From NCBI RefSeq assembly GCF_030865425.1, contig NZ_JAVFCB010000010.1:62001-126000 (forward strand): DNA of 64,000 nt, read 5' to 3'. This document shows, piece by piece, positions 1 to 7,573 of the stretch. Source of the DNA: Microbacterium capsulatum. GTDB lineage: Bacteria > Actinomycetota > Actinomycetes > Actinomycetales > Microbacteriaceae. A program made the position numbers and the translations under genes. Position 1 is the stretch's first letter; every line of letters starts with the position of its first letter. Below the pieces are notes generated by a model. That model did not search any database. It was given only the letters and a program-made list of their open reading frames with translations, and was not told the DNA's origin.

Positions 1-988
1 AGGCGTCCTGGTCGCCGCGGTCGTCGTCGGCTTCCTCTACGCCGTGGTCCGTCTCGGACTCTTCTCCCGTCCGCTGGAGAGCCGGCTCGGCGGCGGCCAG
101 GCACGGGCCACCCAGTCCGTCGCCGACGGGCTCATCCAGGTGCTCACCCAGACCTGGCTCACCGGCATCGGCACCGCCACCGCACCGGCGCTCCTGGTCG
201 CCGTGGCGACGGCGGTCGGGCTCTTCGCCCTGGCGCGCACCCCCGGGTCGCGCTGGATCGTGGTGTCGTTCCTCGCGCTGGCGGTGCTCTTCGCGCTCGC
301 GGCGGGCTCGGATGCGGTCGTCACGAAGCTCCTCACCGCCCTCTGGTACAAGGACCGGTATCGTCTGAGCTCCGGCCTGCCGGTGCTGGGCGTGGCACTC
401 GCCACGGTCGGGATCCTGTTCCTGGCGCGCCTGATCGGCCGTCGCGCGGTGCGCTGGCGCCCGGCCATCGCCGCCGTCCTCGCCGTCGCGACGACGGCGA
501 CGGCGGTCCTCGCTCTCGGGGCGACGAGCGCGGCGACGGGGTTCGTGTTCCGGCTCCCGTCGGTGCACGCGGGGGACGCGGTGGTCTCGCGCACGGAGGC
601 GGCGTTCTTCGCCCGTTCGTCCGGGATCATCCCCGCCGGCGAGCGCGTGCTCGGAGACCCCTGGGACGGGTCGGCCCTCTCCGCGGTCTTCGGCGGTCGT
701 GAGCCGGTCTTCGCTCACGTGAACGGGCAGTTCGACGCGGACCGGCTCGTCCTGGCCTACAACCTGGACGAGATCGGGTCGAACCCGGCCGTCTGCCGGG
801 CGCTCGACGCCCTCCGGGTGAGGTTCGTGCTCTACGACCCGCATCAGCTGGACGGCGGGGATCCGTCCGGCAATCACTTCCCGGCCGTCCATCGCGCGGT
901 GGATCACGGGCTCTTCGAACGGGTCTCCCGAGCCGGGGACACGGTGCTCTACCGCATCGACCAGTGCGGTCCGCTGGCTGCACGGTGA
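1..988 (+). CDS. DUF6541-type multi-spanning membrane protein, 3' part
   Basis: The reading frame is open from the first base (codons begin at base 2) to the stop at 986-988, so this is the C-terminal part of a longer protein that starts outside the window. The visible part has about four hydrophobic segments followed by an extracytoplasmic tail of roughly 130 residues. The tail contains a GDPWDGSALSAVFGGR stretch and ends with a V-R-F-V-L-Y-D strand, the arrangement I associate with actinobacterial DUF6541 membrane proteins, often large and glycosyltransferase-like. It lies 46 bases upstream of the polysaccharide ABC exporter on the same strand, so a role in envelope glycan assembly is likely by context. 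The catalytic part, if any, is not visible. The family call is from recalled pattern only. Confidence 0.6.
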   Translation, partial: GVLVAAVVVGFLYAVVRLGLFSRPLESRLGGGQARATQSVADGLIQVLTQTWLTGIGTATAPALLVAVATAVGLFALARTPGSRWIVVSFLALAVLFALAAGSDAVVTKLLTALWYKDRYRLSSGLPVLGVALATVGILFLARLIGRRAVRWRPAIAAVLAVATTATAVLALGATSAATGFVFRLPSVHAGDAVVSRTEAAFFARSSGIIPAGERVLGDPWDGSALSAVFGGREPVFAHVNGQFDADRLVLAYNLDEIGSNPAVCRALDALRVRFVLYDPHQLDGGDPSGNHFPAVHRAVDHGLFERVSRAGDTVLYRIDQCGPLAAR

Positions 989-1034
989 CCGGTTCTGCCG
1001 GGTCGGTCGGCGCCCTGCCCCTAGACTTGAGGTC

Positions 1035-1826
1035 GTGAGTCAACCCACGGCCGGCGCTATCGGCACGCCCCGGCGCTACGTCCACTCGCTGTGGCTGCTC
1101 TCGGCTCGCGATCTTCGCGTGCGCTACGCCACGAGCGTGCTCGGCTACCTGTGGTCGGTGCTCGATCCGCTGGTGATGAGCGCGATCTACTGGTTCGTGT
1201 TCACGGTCGTGTTCCATCGCAAGGTCGGCGCGGAGCCGTACATCGTCTTCCTGATCTCCGCCCTGCTCCCGTGGGTGTGGTTCAACACCGCGGTCGGCGA
1301 GTTCACCCGCGCGTTCCAGAAGGATGCGCGCCTGATCCGCTCGACGGCGATCCCGCGGTCGATCTGGATCGTCCGGGTGATCCTCACGAAGGGCATGGAG
1401 TTCACGTTCGCGATCCCCGTGCTCGTCCTGTTCGCCGTCTTCGGCGGCGCGAAGGCCGGGTGGGGACTGCTGCTGTTCCCCGTCGCGATGATCTGGCAGG
1501 CCGTGCTGCTGATCGGTCTCGGGCTGCTCATCGCCCCGCTGTGCGTGCTCTGGACGGATCTCGAGCGCACCACGGCGCTGATCCTGCGGGCGCTCTTCTA
1601 CGTCTCGCCGATCATCTACGGCTTCCACGACCTCCCGCACGCCTTCCACATCGTCGGCGCGCTGAATCCGCTCTCGGGGATCTTCACGCTGTACCGGCTC
1701 GGATTCTTCCCCGGTCAGTGGCAGACGGAGCCGGTCGTGATCGGCGCGATCGTCACCCTCGTCTTCCTCGTCCTCGGTCTGTACACGTTCCGCTCCCTCG
1801 AGCGCAACGTGCTGAAGGAGCTGTGA
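1035..1826 (+). CDS. Polysaccharide ABC exporter permease (Wzm/TagG type)
   Basis: This 263-residue integral membrane protein is the permease of an ABC-2 exporter that moves lipid-linked polysaccharide across the membrane. It shows the family signature near the N-terminus, a cytoplasmic R-D-L-R-V-R-Y segment followed by LGYLWSVLDPL (about residues 26-46), then six hydrophobic spans and a short C-terminal tail, the usual length for Wzm/RfbA/TagG proteins. The start is GTG. A TAGACT box at 1022-1027 lies 7 bases before it, so the mRNA is probably leaderless. The stop codon overlaps the ATG of the ATPase gene (TGATG), implying coupled translation and a two-component transporter. The exported polymer (galactan-like or teichoic-type) cannot be read from the sequence. 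Confidence 0.9.
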   Translation: MSQPTAGAIGTPRRYVHSLWLLSARDLRVRYATSVLGYLWSVLDPLVMSAIYWFVFTVVFHRKVGAEPYIVFLISALLPWVWFNTAVGEFTRAFQKDARLIRSTAIPRSIWIVRVILTKGMEFTFAIPVLVLFAVFGGAKAGWGLLLFPVAMIWQAVLLIGLGLLIAPLCVLWTDLERTTALILRALFYVSPIIYGFHDLPHAFHIVGALNPLSGIFTLYRLGFFPGQWQTEPVVIGAIVTLVFLVLGLYTFRSLERNVLKEL

Positions 1827-2572
1827 TGCCGGCGGAGCACGGACAGGCCGCGATCGACGTCGAAGGACTCGGCGTCCGCTTCCGGCTGGGCCGGCGAGGC
1901 CGGCGCAGCTTCAAGGACCTCTTCGCCGGATCCTCCCGGCGCACCAGGCCCGGCGAGTTCTGGGCGCTGCGGGAGGTGTCGTTCCGGGTGCGCCAGGGCG
2001 AGGCGATCGGCGTCGTGGGGCGCAACGGACAGGGCAAGTCCACGCTGCTCAAGCTCGTGGCGGGCGTGCTGCTGCCCGACGAGGGCCATGTCCGGGTGCA
2101 CGGCGGTGTGGCGCCGCTGATCGAGCTCACCGGCGGCTTCGTGGGCGATCTGACCGTGCGCGAGAACGTCAAGCTGACCGCCGGCCTGCACGGCATGAGC
2201 CGGACGGCCGTCGCCGAGCGCTACGACGGGATCATCGACTTCGCAGAGCTGCAGAAGTTCCAGGACACGCCCTACAAGCACCTCTCCAACGGGATGAAGG
2301 TGCGTCTGGCGTTCTCGGTCGTGTCGCAGCTCGACGAGCCGATCCTCCTCGTCGACGAGGTCCTCGCGGTGGGGGACAAGGCGTTCCGGGACAAGTGCTA
2401 CCGGCGGATCGACGAACTCCTCGCCGACAACCGCACGCTGTTCTTCGTGTCGCACAACGAGGGCGACCTCCGGCGGTTCTGCACCCGGGGGCTCTACCTC
2501 GACAAGGGCGGGCTGGTGCTCGACGCCGGGATCGGCGAGGTGCTGGACCGCTACAACGCCGACAACGCCTGA
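1826..2572 (+). CDS. Polysaccharide ABC exporter ATPase (Wzt/TagH type)
   Basis: This 248-residue ATP-binding subunit pairs with the preceding permease. Visible motifs are Walker A GRNGQGKST (65-73), an LSNGM signature in place of LSGGQ (153-157), Walker B ILLVDE (173-178) and the H-loop histidine at 210 in FFVSHN. The degenerate signature and the LLVDEVLAVGD stretch are typical of the Wzt/TagH subfamily and not of nutrient importers. The ATG overlaps the permease stop by one base; an upstream extension of this frame runs opposite the permease and is not coding. The protein ends shortly after the nucleotide-binding domain, so it lacks the C-terminal carbohydrate-binding domain of O9a-type Wzt proteins. 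Confidence 0.93.
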   Translation: MPAEHGQAAIDVEGLGVRFRLGRRGRRSFKDLFAGSSRRTRPGEFWALREVSFRVRQGEAIGVVGRNGQGKSTLLKLVAGVLLPDEGHVRVHGGVAPLIELTGGFVGDLTVRENVKLTAGLHGMSRTAVAERYDGIIDFAELQKFQDTPYKHLSNGMKVRLAFSVVSQLDEPILLVDEVLAVGDKAFRDKCYRRIDELLADNRTLFFVSHNEGDLRRFCTRGLYLDKGGLVLDAGIGEVLDRYNADNA

Positions 2573-2599
2573 GCGTCGCCGGCGTGTGCGCTCAGGCTC

Positions 2600-3154
2600 T
2601 CAGAGTCCGACCAGCGCACGCAGGTTCCCGAGGGCCGCGCGCGCATCGGCCAGCGGGCCGGACGGGTCGGATCCGGCGCTGAGGGCGGAGCGCAGGGCCT
2701 GGAGCTTCGCGGAGTAGGCGTTCACGCCGTCGCCCCACGCCGCGCGGATCGAGTCGGGGGCCGACTGCTCGGCGAGGTTCTGCGCGTTGATCTGCAGCGA
2801 ATCGACGATCTGCACGGCGTCGGCGCCCTGCTTCCCCTGCACCATGTCGAGGCCGGTCGAGCCGTCGTCGAGACGCGGCTGCACCTGCCCGCGGAACGGC
2901 GCGACGGACGGGTCCGGCGTCGGGGGCGGGGTGACCGGCGCCCCGGTCGGCGCGCCCGGGGGCGCCGCTGTCGGGGCGGTGCTCGGAGACGCCGTCGGCG
3001 CCGCGTCGTCGCGCGGGATCAGGAACAGGGCGAGGCCGGCGGCGACCACCACGACGAGGAGGACGAGACCGACGACCAGCGCGATCCGCGGCCCGCGGTT
3101 CTGGTTCGGCTCCTCCGGGAAGACCCAGACGGCCTCGCGCTGCTCGTCGCTCAC
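2600..3154 (-). CDS. Membrane-anchored hypothetical protein with Pro/Ala/Thr linker
   Basis: This protein of 184 residues has a short charged N-terminus, one transmembrane helix (about 23-46), a low-complexity Pro/Thr/Ala linker (about 51-86) and a helical external domain of roughly 95 residues. I do not recognise the family. The start is GTG, placed immediately after the TGA of the upstream glycosyltransferase with no spacer, so the two are almost certainly co-translated. The topology (cytoplasmic N-terminus, external domain on a flexible stalk) and the location suggest a small accessory of wall or glycan assembly, but that is inference. It converges on the exporter ATPase gene with only 27 bases between the stops. 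Confidence 0.72.
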   Translation of the reverse strand: MSDEQREAVWVFPEEPNQNRGPRIALVVGLVLLVVVVAAGLALFLIPRDDAAPTASPSTAPTAAPPGAPTGAPVTPPPTPDPSVAPFRGQVQPRLDDGSTGLDMVQGKQGADAVQIVDSLQINAQNLAEQSAPDSIRAAWGDGVNAYSAKLQALRSALSAGSDPSGPLADARAALGNLRALVGL

Positions 3155-4129
3155 TCAGTCCGCCAGCGGCGGCATCGGGCGCCACGAGCGGTCGCGGCCG
3201 ATCCGGCCACCCTCGCGCAGCCCGCGGAACAGGTTGCTCGTGCCGCGCACGGTGCGCTCCACGAACACCAGGCGGATGAGCTCCTTCGCGAAGGTCATCG
3301 CCGTGCCGAGGCCGAACAGCACAGGGCTGTAGACCCCGTGGAACCGGTAATAGTGCTTCAGATACGCGCGGTTGCGCATGATGTAGAACCGGTACGCGTT
3401 GCTGGAGGCGTTCATGTGCCGGACGCCCATGTCCCACTGCTTGATCTCGCGGGTGCGGCGCAGCACGAACTCGTCCACGATCACCGCGGAGGTCTTCCGC
3501 GACGCCAGCCAGCCGTACATCTGGTCGTCCCAGTAGATGAAGAACCGGGGATCCGGCAGGCCGATCTCCTGGACGATCGACCGGTGGATGAACATCCCCT
3601 CGAAGCAGCCGCTGTTCATCGGCTTGAAGCCGGTGGCGTCGAAGTGCGCCGGCGCGAACGGGATCGGGATGCCCATCCGCTCGGCGATCCGGTACTGCCA
3701 GTAGAACGCGCTGCCGTCGTAGTCGTAGCGGCGCCCCTGGATGCTCTTGAACCGCGGCGCCCAGGCGCCCATCCGGGCGAGCCCGTCCGGCAGCACCTCG
3801 ACGTCGTCGTCCATCATCCAGACCCACTCGGAGCCCAGCTCGTACGCGGTGCGCATGCCCTCGCTGAAGCCGCCCGATCCGCCCGTGTTCGTCTCGAGAC
3901 GGCGGTACACGAGCTCGGCGCCCAGGGTCGCACGGTACGAGTCGACCACCTCGGTGGTGTCGTCGGAGGAGGCGTTGTCGATCACGACCACACGGCCGGG
4001 CTTCGGATCCATCCGCACGATGCTGTCCAGAAGCCCCTGGAGCAGGTGCGAGCGGTTGTAGGTGACGATGACGATCGTCGCGGAGGCCGGGTCGAAGCCG
4101 GCGGTGCCGTTCTGCGGGTCAGAGGTCAC
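3155..4129 (-). CDS. Family 2 glycosyltransferase, GlfT1-like
   Basis: A GT-A fold glycosyltransferase of 324 residues without transmembrane segments. The N-terminal ATIVIVTYNR strand, the DNASSDD loop (51-57), NTGGSGGF (81-88), the metal-binding DDD (107-109) and WDDQMYGW (200-207) are all visible. The NTGGSGG and WDDxxYG motifs are those of actinobacterial galactofuranosyl/rhamnosyl transferases such as GlfT1, which adds the first sugars of the galactan onto lipid-linked Rha-GlcNAc. A role in building the polymer exported by the nearby ABC transporter is plausible. The start is GTG. A TAGGCT -10 box lies at 4166-4171 and a GGAG element sits in the short leader. The exact sugar donor is not determinable. 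Confidence 0.82.
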   Translation of the reverse strand: MTSDPQNGTAGFDPASATIVIVTYNRSHLLQGLLDSIVRMDPKPGRVVVIDNASSDDTTEVVDSYRATLGAELVYRRLETNTGGSGGFSEGMRTAYELGSEWVWMMDDDVEVLPDGLARMGAWAPRFKSIQGRRYDYDGSAFYWQYRIAERMGIPIPFAPAHFDATGFKPMNSGCFEGMFIHRSIVQEIGLPDPRFFIYWDDQMYGWLASRKTSAVIVDEFVLRRTREIKQWDMGVRHMNASSNAYRFYIMRNRAYLKHYYRFHGVYSPVLFGLGTAMTFAKELIRLVFVERTVRGTSNLFRGLREGGRIGRDRSWRPMPPLAD

Positions 4130-4165
4130 GAGGGAAAGCTCCAGAGGTGTGAGGGTGCGCCATCC

Positions 4166-4171
4166 AGCCTA
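4166..4171 (-). promoter_or_regulatory. -10 box of the GlfT1-like gene
   Basis: Read on the minus strand this is TAGGCT, about 36 bases before the GTG at 4129. Transcription would start near 4159 and give a short leader containing GGAG ahead of the start codon. No clear -35 was identified. Confidence 0.45.
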
Positions 4172-4228
4172 CCGTCGGCGCGCGGGGGTCCCTGCGTGCC
4201 GGCGGGCGCGCCGGGCGTCCGCTGCCGG

Positions 4229-5527
4229 TCAGCGACCCGGCAGGGTCGGCATGCTGCCGGTCTGCGCGGCGTCGATGTTCTCGCGCCAGGAGCGGGACTG
4301 CCCGGCGCGCAGCGCGCACAGCACGAGGAGGAACCAGCCCGCGCCCGTGAGCGTGAAGCTCTCGAACAGGGAGTCCACCGCGAGCGTGGTGAGGATCAGC
4401 GGCGTCCACGCGTACACGACCGACCGCCGTACGCTGGCGACCAGCCAGGACCGCACCAGCGCGATGCCGCCGAGCAGCACGAACAGCAGCATGCCGCCTC
4501 CGCCGACCTGCAGCAGGGCGTCGAAGAACGCGTTCAGCGCGCTGCCGTGGGCGCCGTTGGTGAAGTAGTTGATCGAGTTGTACGGGTACGCGTCCCGATC
4601 CCAGTACCCGAACCAGCCCCAGCCCTGCACCGGACGCTGCTGGGTGTACTCGAACATGACCCGCCACAGCTGGACCCGCATGTCGAAGTCGCTGCCCGCG
4701 TCCAGCACGGCGATGATCCGCTGGCGCAGGACGTACGCGGCGACCAGCGCGGCCACCACGACCACGCTGATCGACCACTGCAGCGCGGGGCGCCGCCGCG
4801 GCGGCGCCTGGCGCACCATCACGAGGGCGACACTCGCGACGCCGACGACGACGGCGAGCACGAGCACGGTCGGGGAGGCGGAGAAGAGCGCGAGGAAGCC
4901 GGCGAGCCCGATCGACGGGATCGCGACCGCGGCCGCCAGGGACTGCGAGCGCCACTCCACGACGAACGTGATGAGCGCGACGACGGCGATGAAGCCCAGC
5001 ATGTTGCGCGTGCCGAACAGGCCCTGGATCGGTCCGCCGTGGGCGAGGTTGCCCTGGATGGCGAGGAACGGGAACGGCATGTCGAGCAGGATCCCCGACA
5101 TGATCTCGGCGATCAGCGACGCGCTGAGCAGGATCCGCAGCACGTCGCCGAGCGCGCGCACCGTCTGCAGGGTGTCGCGGACATGCCCGATCACGACGGC
5201 GATGAGCGCGAATCCGGCCAGCGCGGACCAGGCCCGCAGGGACGGCTGCATGCTCGTCGACCAGAACACGCTGGCGAACGTCCAGGCGACGAAGGCCAGC
5301 ACGGTCGACGGCACGATCCGCAGAGGCGACAGCTCGTCGCGCCGCGCGTAGAGGATGGCGGCGCCGATGAGGCACAGCACGGCGACGATCGTGGTCAGCG
5401 TCACGGTCGACGTGAAGGACGTGATCGCGAAGGATCCGAACATCGCCAGCAGCGCGCACAGCGTGTACGCCCGAGCCATCTCGACCGAGGCCAGCAGCCG
5501 GGCCAGCCGGCGCCGGGGGGTGTTCAT
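4229..5527 (-). CDS. O-antigen ligase/polymerase-like membrane protein (copy 2)
   Basis: A 432-residue polytopic protein with about ten to twelve hydrophobic spans and a larger external loop near residues 290-350 containing F-D-M-R-V-Q-L-W-R and R-P-V-Q-G-W-G-W-F-G. This R-x-x-x-W...P-x-x-G-x-G pattern is the hallmark of the Wzy/WaaL O-antigen ligase superfamily, which joins or polymerises undecaprenyl-linked glycans outside the membrane. It overlaps the upstream paralogue by four bases (ATGA), so the two are translationally coupled. The paralogue has the matching segment G-R-V-E-I-W-R...P-I-F-G-N-G-F. Whether each copy polymerises, ligates or only one is active cannot be told. Confidence 0.82.
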   Translation of the reverse strand: MNTPRRRLARLLASVEMARAYTLCALLAMFGSFAITSFTSTVTLTTIVAVLCLIGAAILYARRDELSPLRIVPSTVLAFVAWTFASVFWSTSMQPSLRAWSALAGFALIAVVIGHVRDTLQTVRALGDVLRILLSASLIAEIMSGILLDMPFPFLAIQGNLAHGGPIQGLFGTRNMLGFIAVVALITFVVEWRSQSLAAAVAIPSIGLAGFLALFSASPTVLVLAVVVGVASVALVMVRQAPPRRRPALQWSISVVVVAALVAAYVLRQRIIAVLDAGSDFDMRVQLWRVMFEYTQQRPVQGWGWFGYWDRDAYPYNSINYFTNGAHGSALNAFFDALLQVGGGGMLLFVLLGGIALVRSWLVASVRRSVVYAWTPLILTTLAVDSLFESFTLTGAGWFLLVLCALRAGQSRSWRENIDAAQTGSMPTLPGR

Positions 5528-6930
5528 GCCGCCCGCCGGCGCGCCTCGGGCGGAGCGCCCTCACCGGGACCGGTGCCGACGAACGGCGAGATCTTCATCT
5601 TGAACGAGAACAGGATCAGCAGCAGCCAGCCCCAGAGGATGATCGGCGTCGATTCGGCCAGGCCCAGCACCAGCATCATCGCGACGATCGCGAGGGGCAG
5701 CAGCGACAGCGCCGAGTACGGCCGGGTCTCGTCGAGGTCCCAGCGCGGCCGGTCGACGGCGAAGAACCACGCCCGCCACGCGAAAGCGAGGAAGGCGATC
5801 GCGATCAGCAGCACGCCGATCGCGCCGAGCTGCAGGAACGCGTCCAGCCACATCTCGTGGGCCATGAACACCGTGATCCGGTGGTCCAGGATCCAGTTGT
5901 GGAACGCCGGATCCCAGGGCACCCAGGGGGAGGAGAAGCCGTTGCCGAAGATCGGGTGCTGCACGGCGCGCGCGATCACCCTCCGCCAGATCTCCACGCG
6001 CCCGGTCAGGTCGGACGACTTCCCGAGCGCGCCGAAGATCTTGTCGCGCAGCAGCCACAGCCCTCCCGCGCCGACCACGGCCGCCGCGGCGAACAGCACG
6101 TAGAGGCGTGCGCGTCCGCGCGTCTCGCCGACGCGGCGCATCAGCAGGGCGGCGACGAGGACCGCCACGCCCCCCGCGAGCGAGGCGTAGGACGTCGCGG
6201 ATCCGGCGCGGAGCAGCAGGTAGCCCGCGAGCAGGATCCACACCAGCAGCACGGAACGGCGCCGGGTGTGCTCCGCGTAGAGCAGGGCGAACACGACGAG
6301 TGCGAGCGCGCACAGGATCCCCAGCGTGTTCGAATTGCCGACGATCCCCTGGATCCGGCCCGTGCCGATCAGGTCGCCGCGCACCCAGTACCAGTGCGGG
6401 TCGACCTTGCCGGGCGGGAAGATGGCGAAGTTCGGGATCAGCGGGTGGTGCAGCACGAGCGCGACCCACGCCTCGAGCAGCACCGACAGGCCGAGGATCC
6501 ACTTGAGCGCGGAGGCGAGCGCGCGCACGATCTCGTGCCAGCTCAGCGTGAAGGCGATGAACAGCGCCACCACCGTGATCGAGGCGTGCAGCACCCACGT
6601 CAGCAGGGTCGCCATCGGCCAGCGCGACCACAGCACGGACACCAGGGCGAGCGCGAGATAGACGAGCGCGGCCCACGGCATCCGCCGCCACGGGAACCGC
6701 GCGGGGCGTGCCATCGCGATGCGCGGGATCGCCAGCCCGAGCGTGGCGAGCAGCAGCACGCCCAGCACGACGGCGGCGCCGTCGATGCCGAAGAGGTTGA
6801 ACACGGCCGTGTGCGCGAGCACGCCGAACAGCAGCAGTGCGATATGGGCGCGCAGCAGCAGATGCCGGGTCGACTCGCGGGCGGGAGCGCTCGGCGGAGG
6901 AGCCGTGGAGAGTCGGGAGTGCTGCGCCAT
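5524..6930 (-). CDS. O-antigen ligase/polymerase-like membrane protein (copy 1)
   Basis: A 468-residue polytopic protein of the O-antigen ligase family and the first gene of the two-gene unit. The diagnostic external loop contains LTGRVEIWRRV and HPIFGNGFSSPW, followed by an H-E-M-W-L-D-A-F-L-Q-L-G segment also seen in the second copy as a variant. A Ser/Arg-rich cytoplasmic N-terminus precedes the first span. A TAGCCT box at 6939-6944 (minus strand) lies 8 bases before the ATG, so the message is probably leaderless. It diverges from whiB2 across 231 bases. Tandem ligase-like copies next to a Wzm/Wzt exporter suggest that more than one surface polymer is handled here. Confidence 0.83.
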   Translation of the reverse strand: MAQHSRLSTAPPPSAPARESTRHLLLRAHIALLLFGVLAHTAVFNLFGIDGAAVVLGVLLLATLGLAIPRIAMARPARFPWRRMPWAALVYLALALVSVLWSRWPMATLLTWVLHASITVVALFIAFTLSWHEIVRALASALKWILGLSVLLEAWVALVLHHPLIPNFAIFPPGKVDPHWYWVRGDLIGTGRIQGIVGNSNTLGILCALALVVFALLYAEHTRRRSVLLVWILLAGYLLLRAGSATSYASLAGGVAVLVAALLMRRVGETRGRARLYVLFAAAAVVGAGGLWLLRDKIFGALGKSSDLTGRVEIWRRVIARAVQHPIFGNGFSSPWVPWDPAFHNWILDHRITVFMAHEMWLDAFLQLGAIGVLLIAIAFLAFAWRAWFFAVDRPRWDLDETRPYSALSLLPLAIVAMMLVLGLAESTPIILWGWLLLILFSFKMKISPFVGTGPGEGAPPEARRRAA

Positions 6931-6993
6931 CGTCGTTCAGGCTACCGTGCGCGCTCCTGCGGGGCCGGTGCGCGCGCCGTGCCGGCGTCGGGT

Positions 6994-7030
6994 GCGACAC
7001 GCCGAAGGCGCTGCACGCGACACGCCGAAG
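6994..7030. repeat. 14-bp direct repeat in the whiB2 upstream region
   Basis: GCGACACGCCGAAG occurs at 6994-7007 and again at 7017-7030, 23 bases apart start to start, in the spacer between the ligase gene and whiB2. A tandem arrangement at about two helical turns upstream of a developmental regulator is compatible with a regulator binding site. The cognate protein is unknown. Confidence 0.5.
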
Positions 7031-7077
7031 CATGTGCGTCAACGTTCAACGAGTGATTGAGGGTTACGATCCGCGAC

Positions 7078-7106
7078 TTGACCGCGGCGAATGACAAGAG
7101 TGTAAT
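7078..7106 (+). promoter_or_regulatory. Probable promoter of whiB2
   Basis: TTGACC at 7078-7083 and TGTAAT at 7101-7106 are separated by 17 bases, a good match to a housekeeping-type promoter. Transcription would start around 7113 and leave a leader of about 50 bases that carries an AAAGGGAGAGG ribosome-binding site before the ATG at 7162. Confidence 0.55.
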
Positions 7107-7161
7107 TAGTTCATGCAACGCGGCCCGCGGGGCACCCGGGGGGATAAAGGGAGAGGGCGAT

Positions 7162-7479
7162 ATGACGGCTTACCGATCGGACGTTCCCGAAGACTGGTTC
7201 ATCGATCCGGTCCAGCTGGGAGTTCCGGGCGTCCGCCGCCCGACCGAGGACGACGAGAACGCCCTCGCCTGGCAGAGCGACGCGCTGTGCGCCCAGACGG
7301 ATCCGGAGGCCTTCTTCCCGGAGAAGGGCGGATCCACCCGCGACGCGAAACGCATCTGCACCTCCTGCGACGTCCGAGGCGAATGCCTGGAGTACGCCCT
7401 GAAAAACGACGAGCGCTTCGGCATCTGGGGCGGCCTGTCCGAGCGCGAGCGTCGCAAGCTCAAGCGCCGCGCCAGCTGA
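7162..7479 (+). CDS. whiB2: WhiB2/WhmD-type iron-sulfur regulator
   Basis: A 105-residue WhiB family protein. Its four cluster-ligand cysteines are at 43, 66, 69 and 75 (C-X22-C-X2-C-X5-C), followed by the GIWGG turn (87-91) and a basic K-L-K-R-R tail that contacts DNA. WhiB proteins carry a 4Fe-4S cluster and act with the principal sigma factor. WhiB2/WhmD/WhiB members control septation and cell division. The assignment to WhiB2 rests on the acidic N-terminal extension and on its position beside DUF3499 and the zincin-like gene, as in mycobacteria. The ATG at 7162 is preferred over upstream in-frame starts because a clear ribosome-binding site precedes it and the family begins here. Confidence 0.9.
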   Translation: MTAYRSDVPEDWFIDPVQLGVPGVRRPTEDDENALAWQSDALCAQTDPEAFFPEKGGSTRDAKRICTSCDVRGECLEYALKNDERFGIWGGLSERERRKLKRRAS

Positions 7480-7573
7480 CGCCTCTCCGCAGGAGCGCGG
7501 CCGGCGGACGATCCGGCGACGCGCCCGCGCGAAACCCTCCGCCTCGGGGCGGCCCGCTTAGGCTGGCCCCGCC

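Noticed and set aside
3338..6103. Very long plus-strand open frame (921 codons)
   Set aside because: It lies opposite the glycosyltransferase and ligase genes and has the His/Arg/Asp/Gly-rich, low-complexity composition of an antisense frame in high-G+C DNA.
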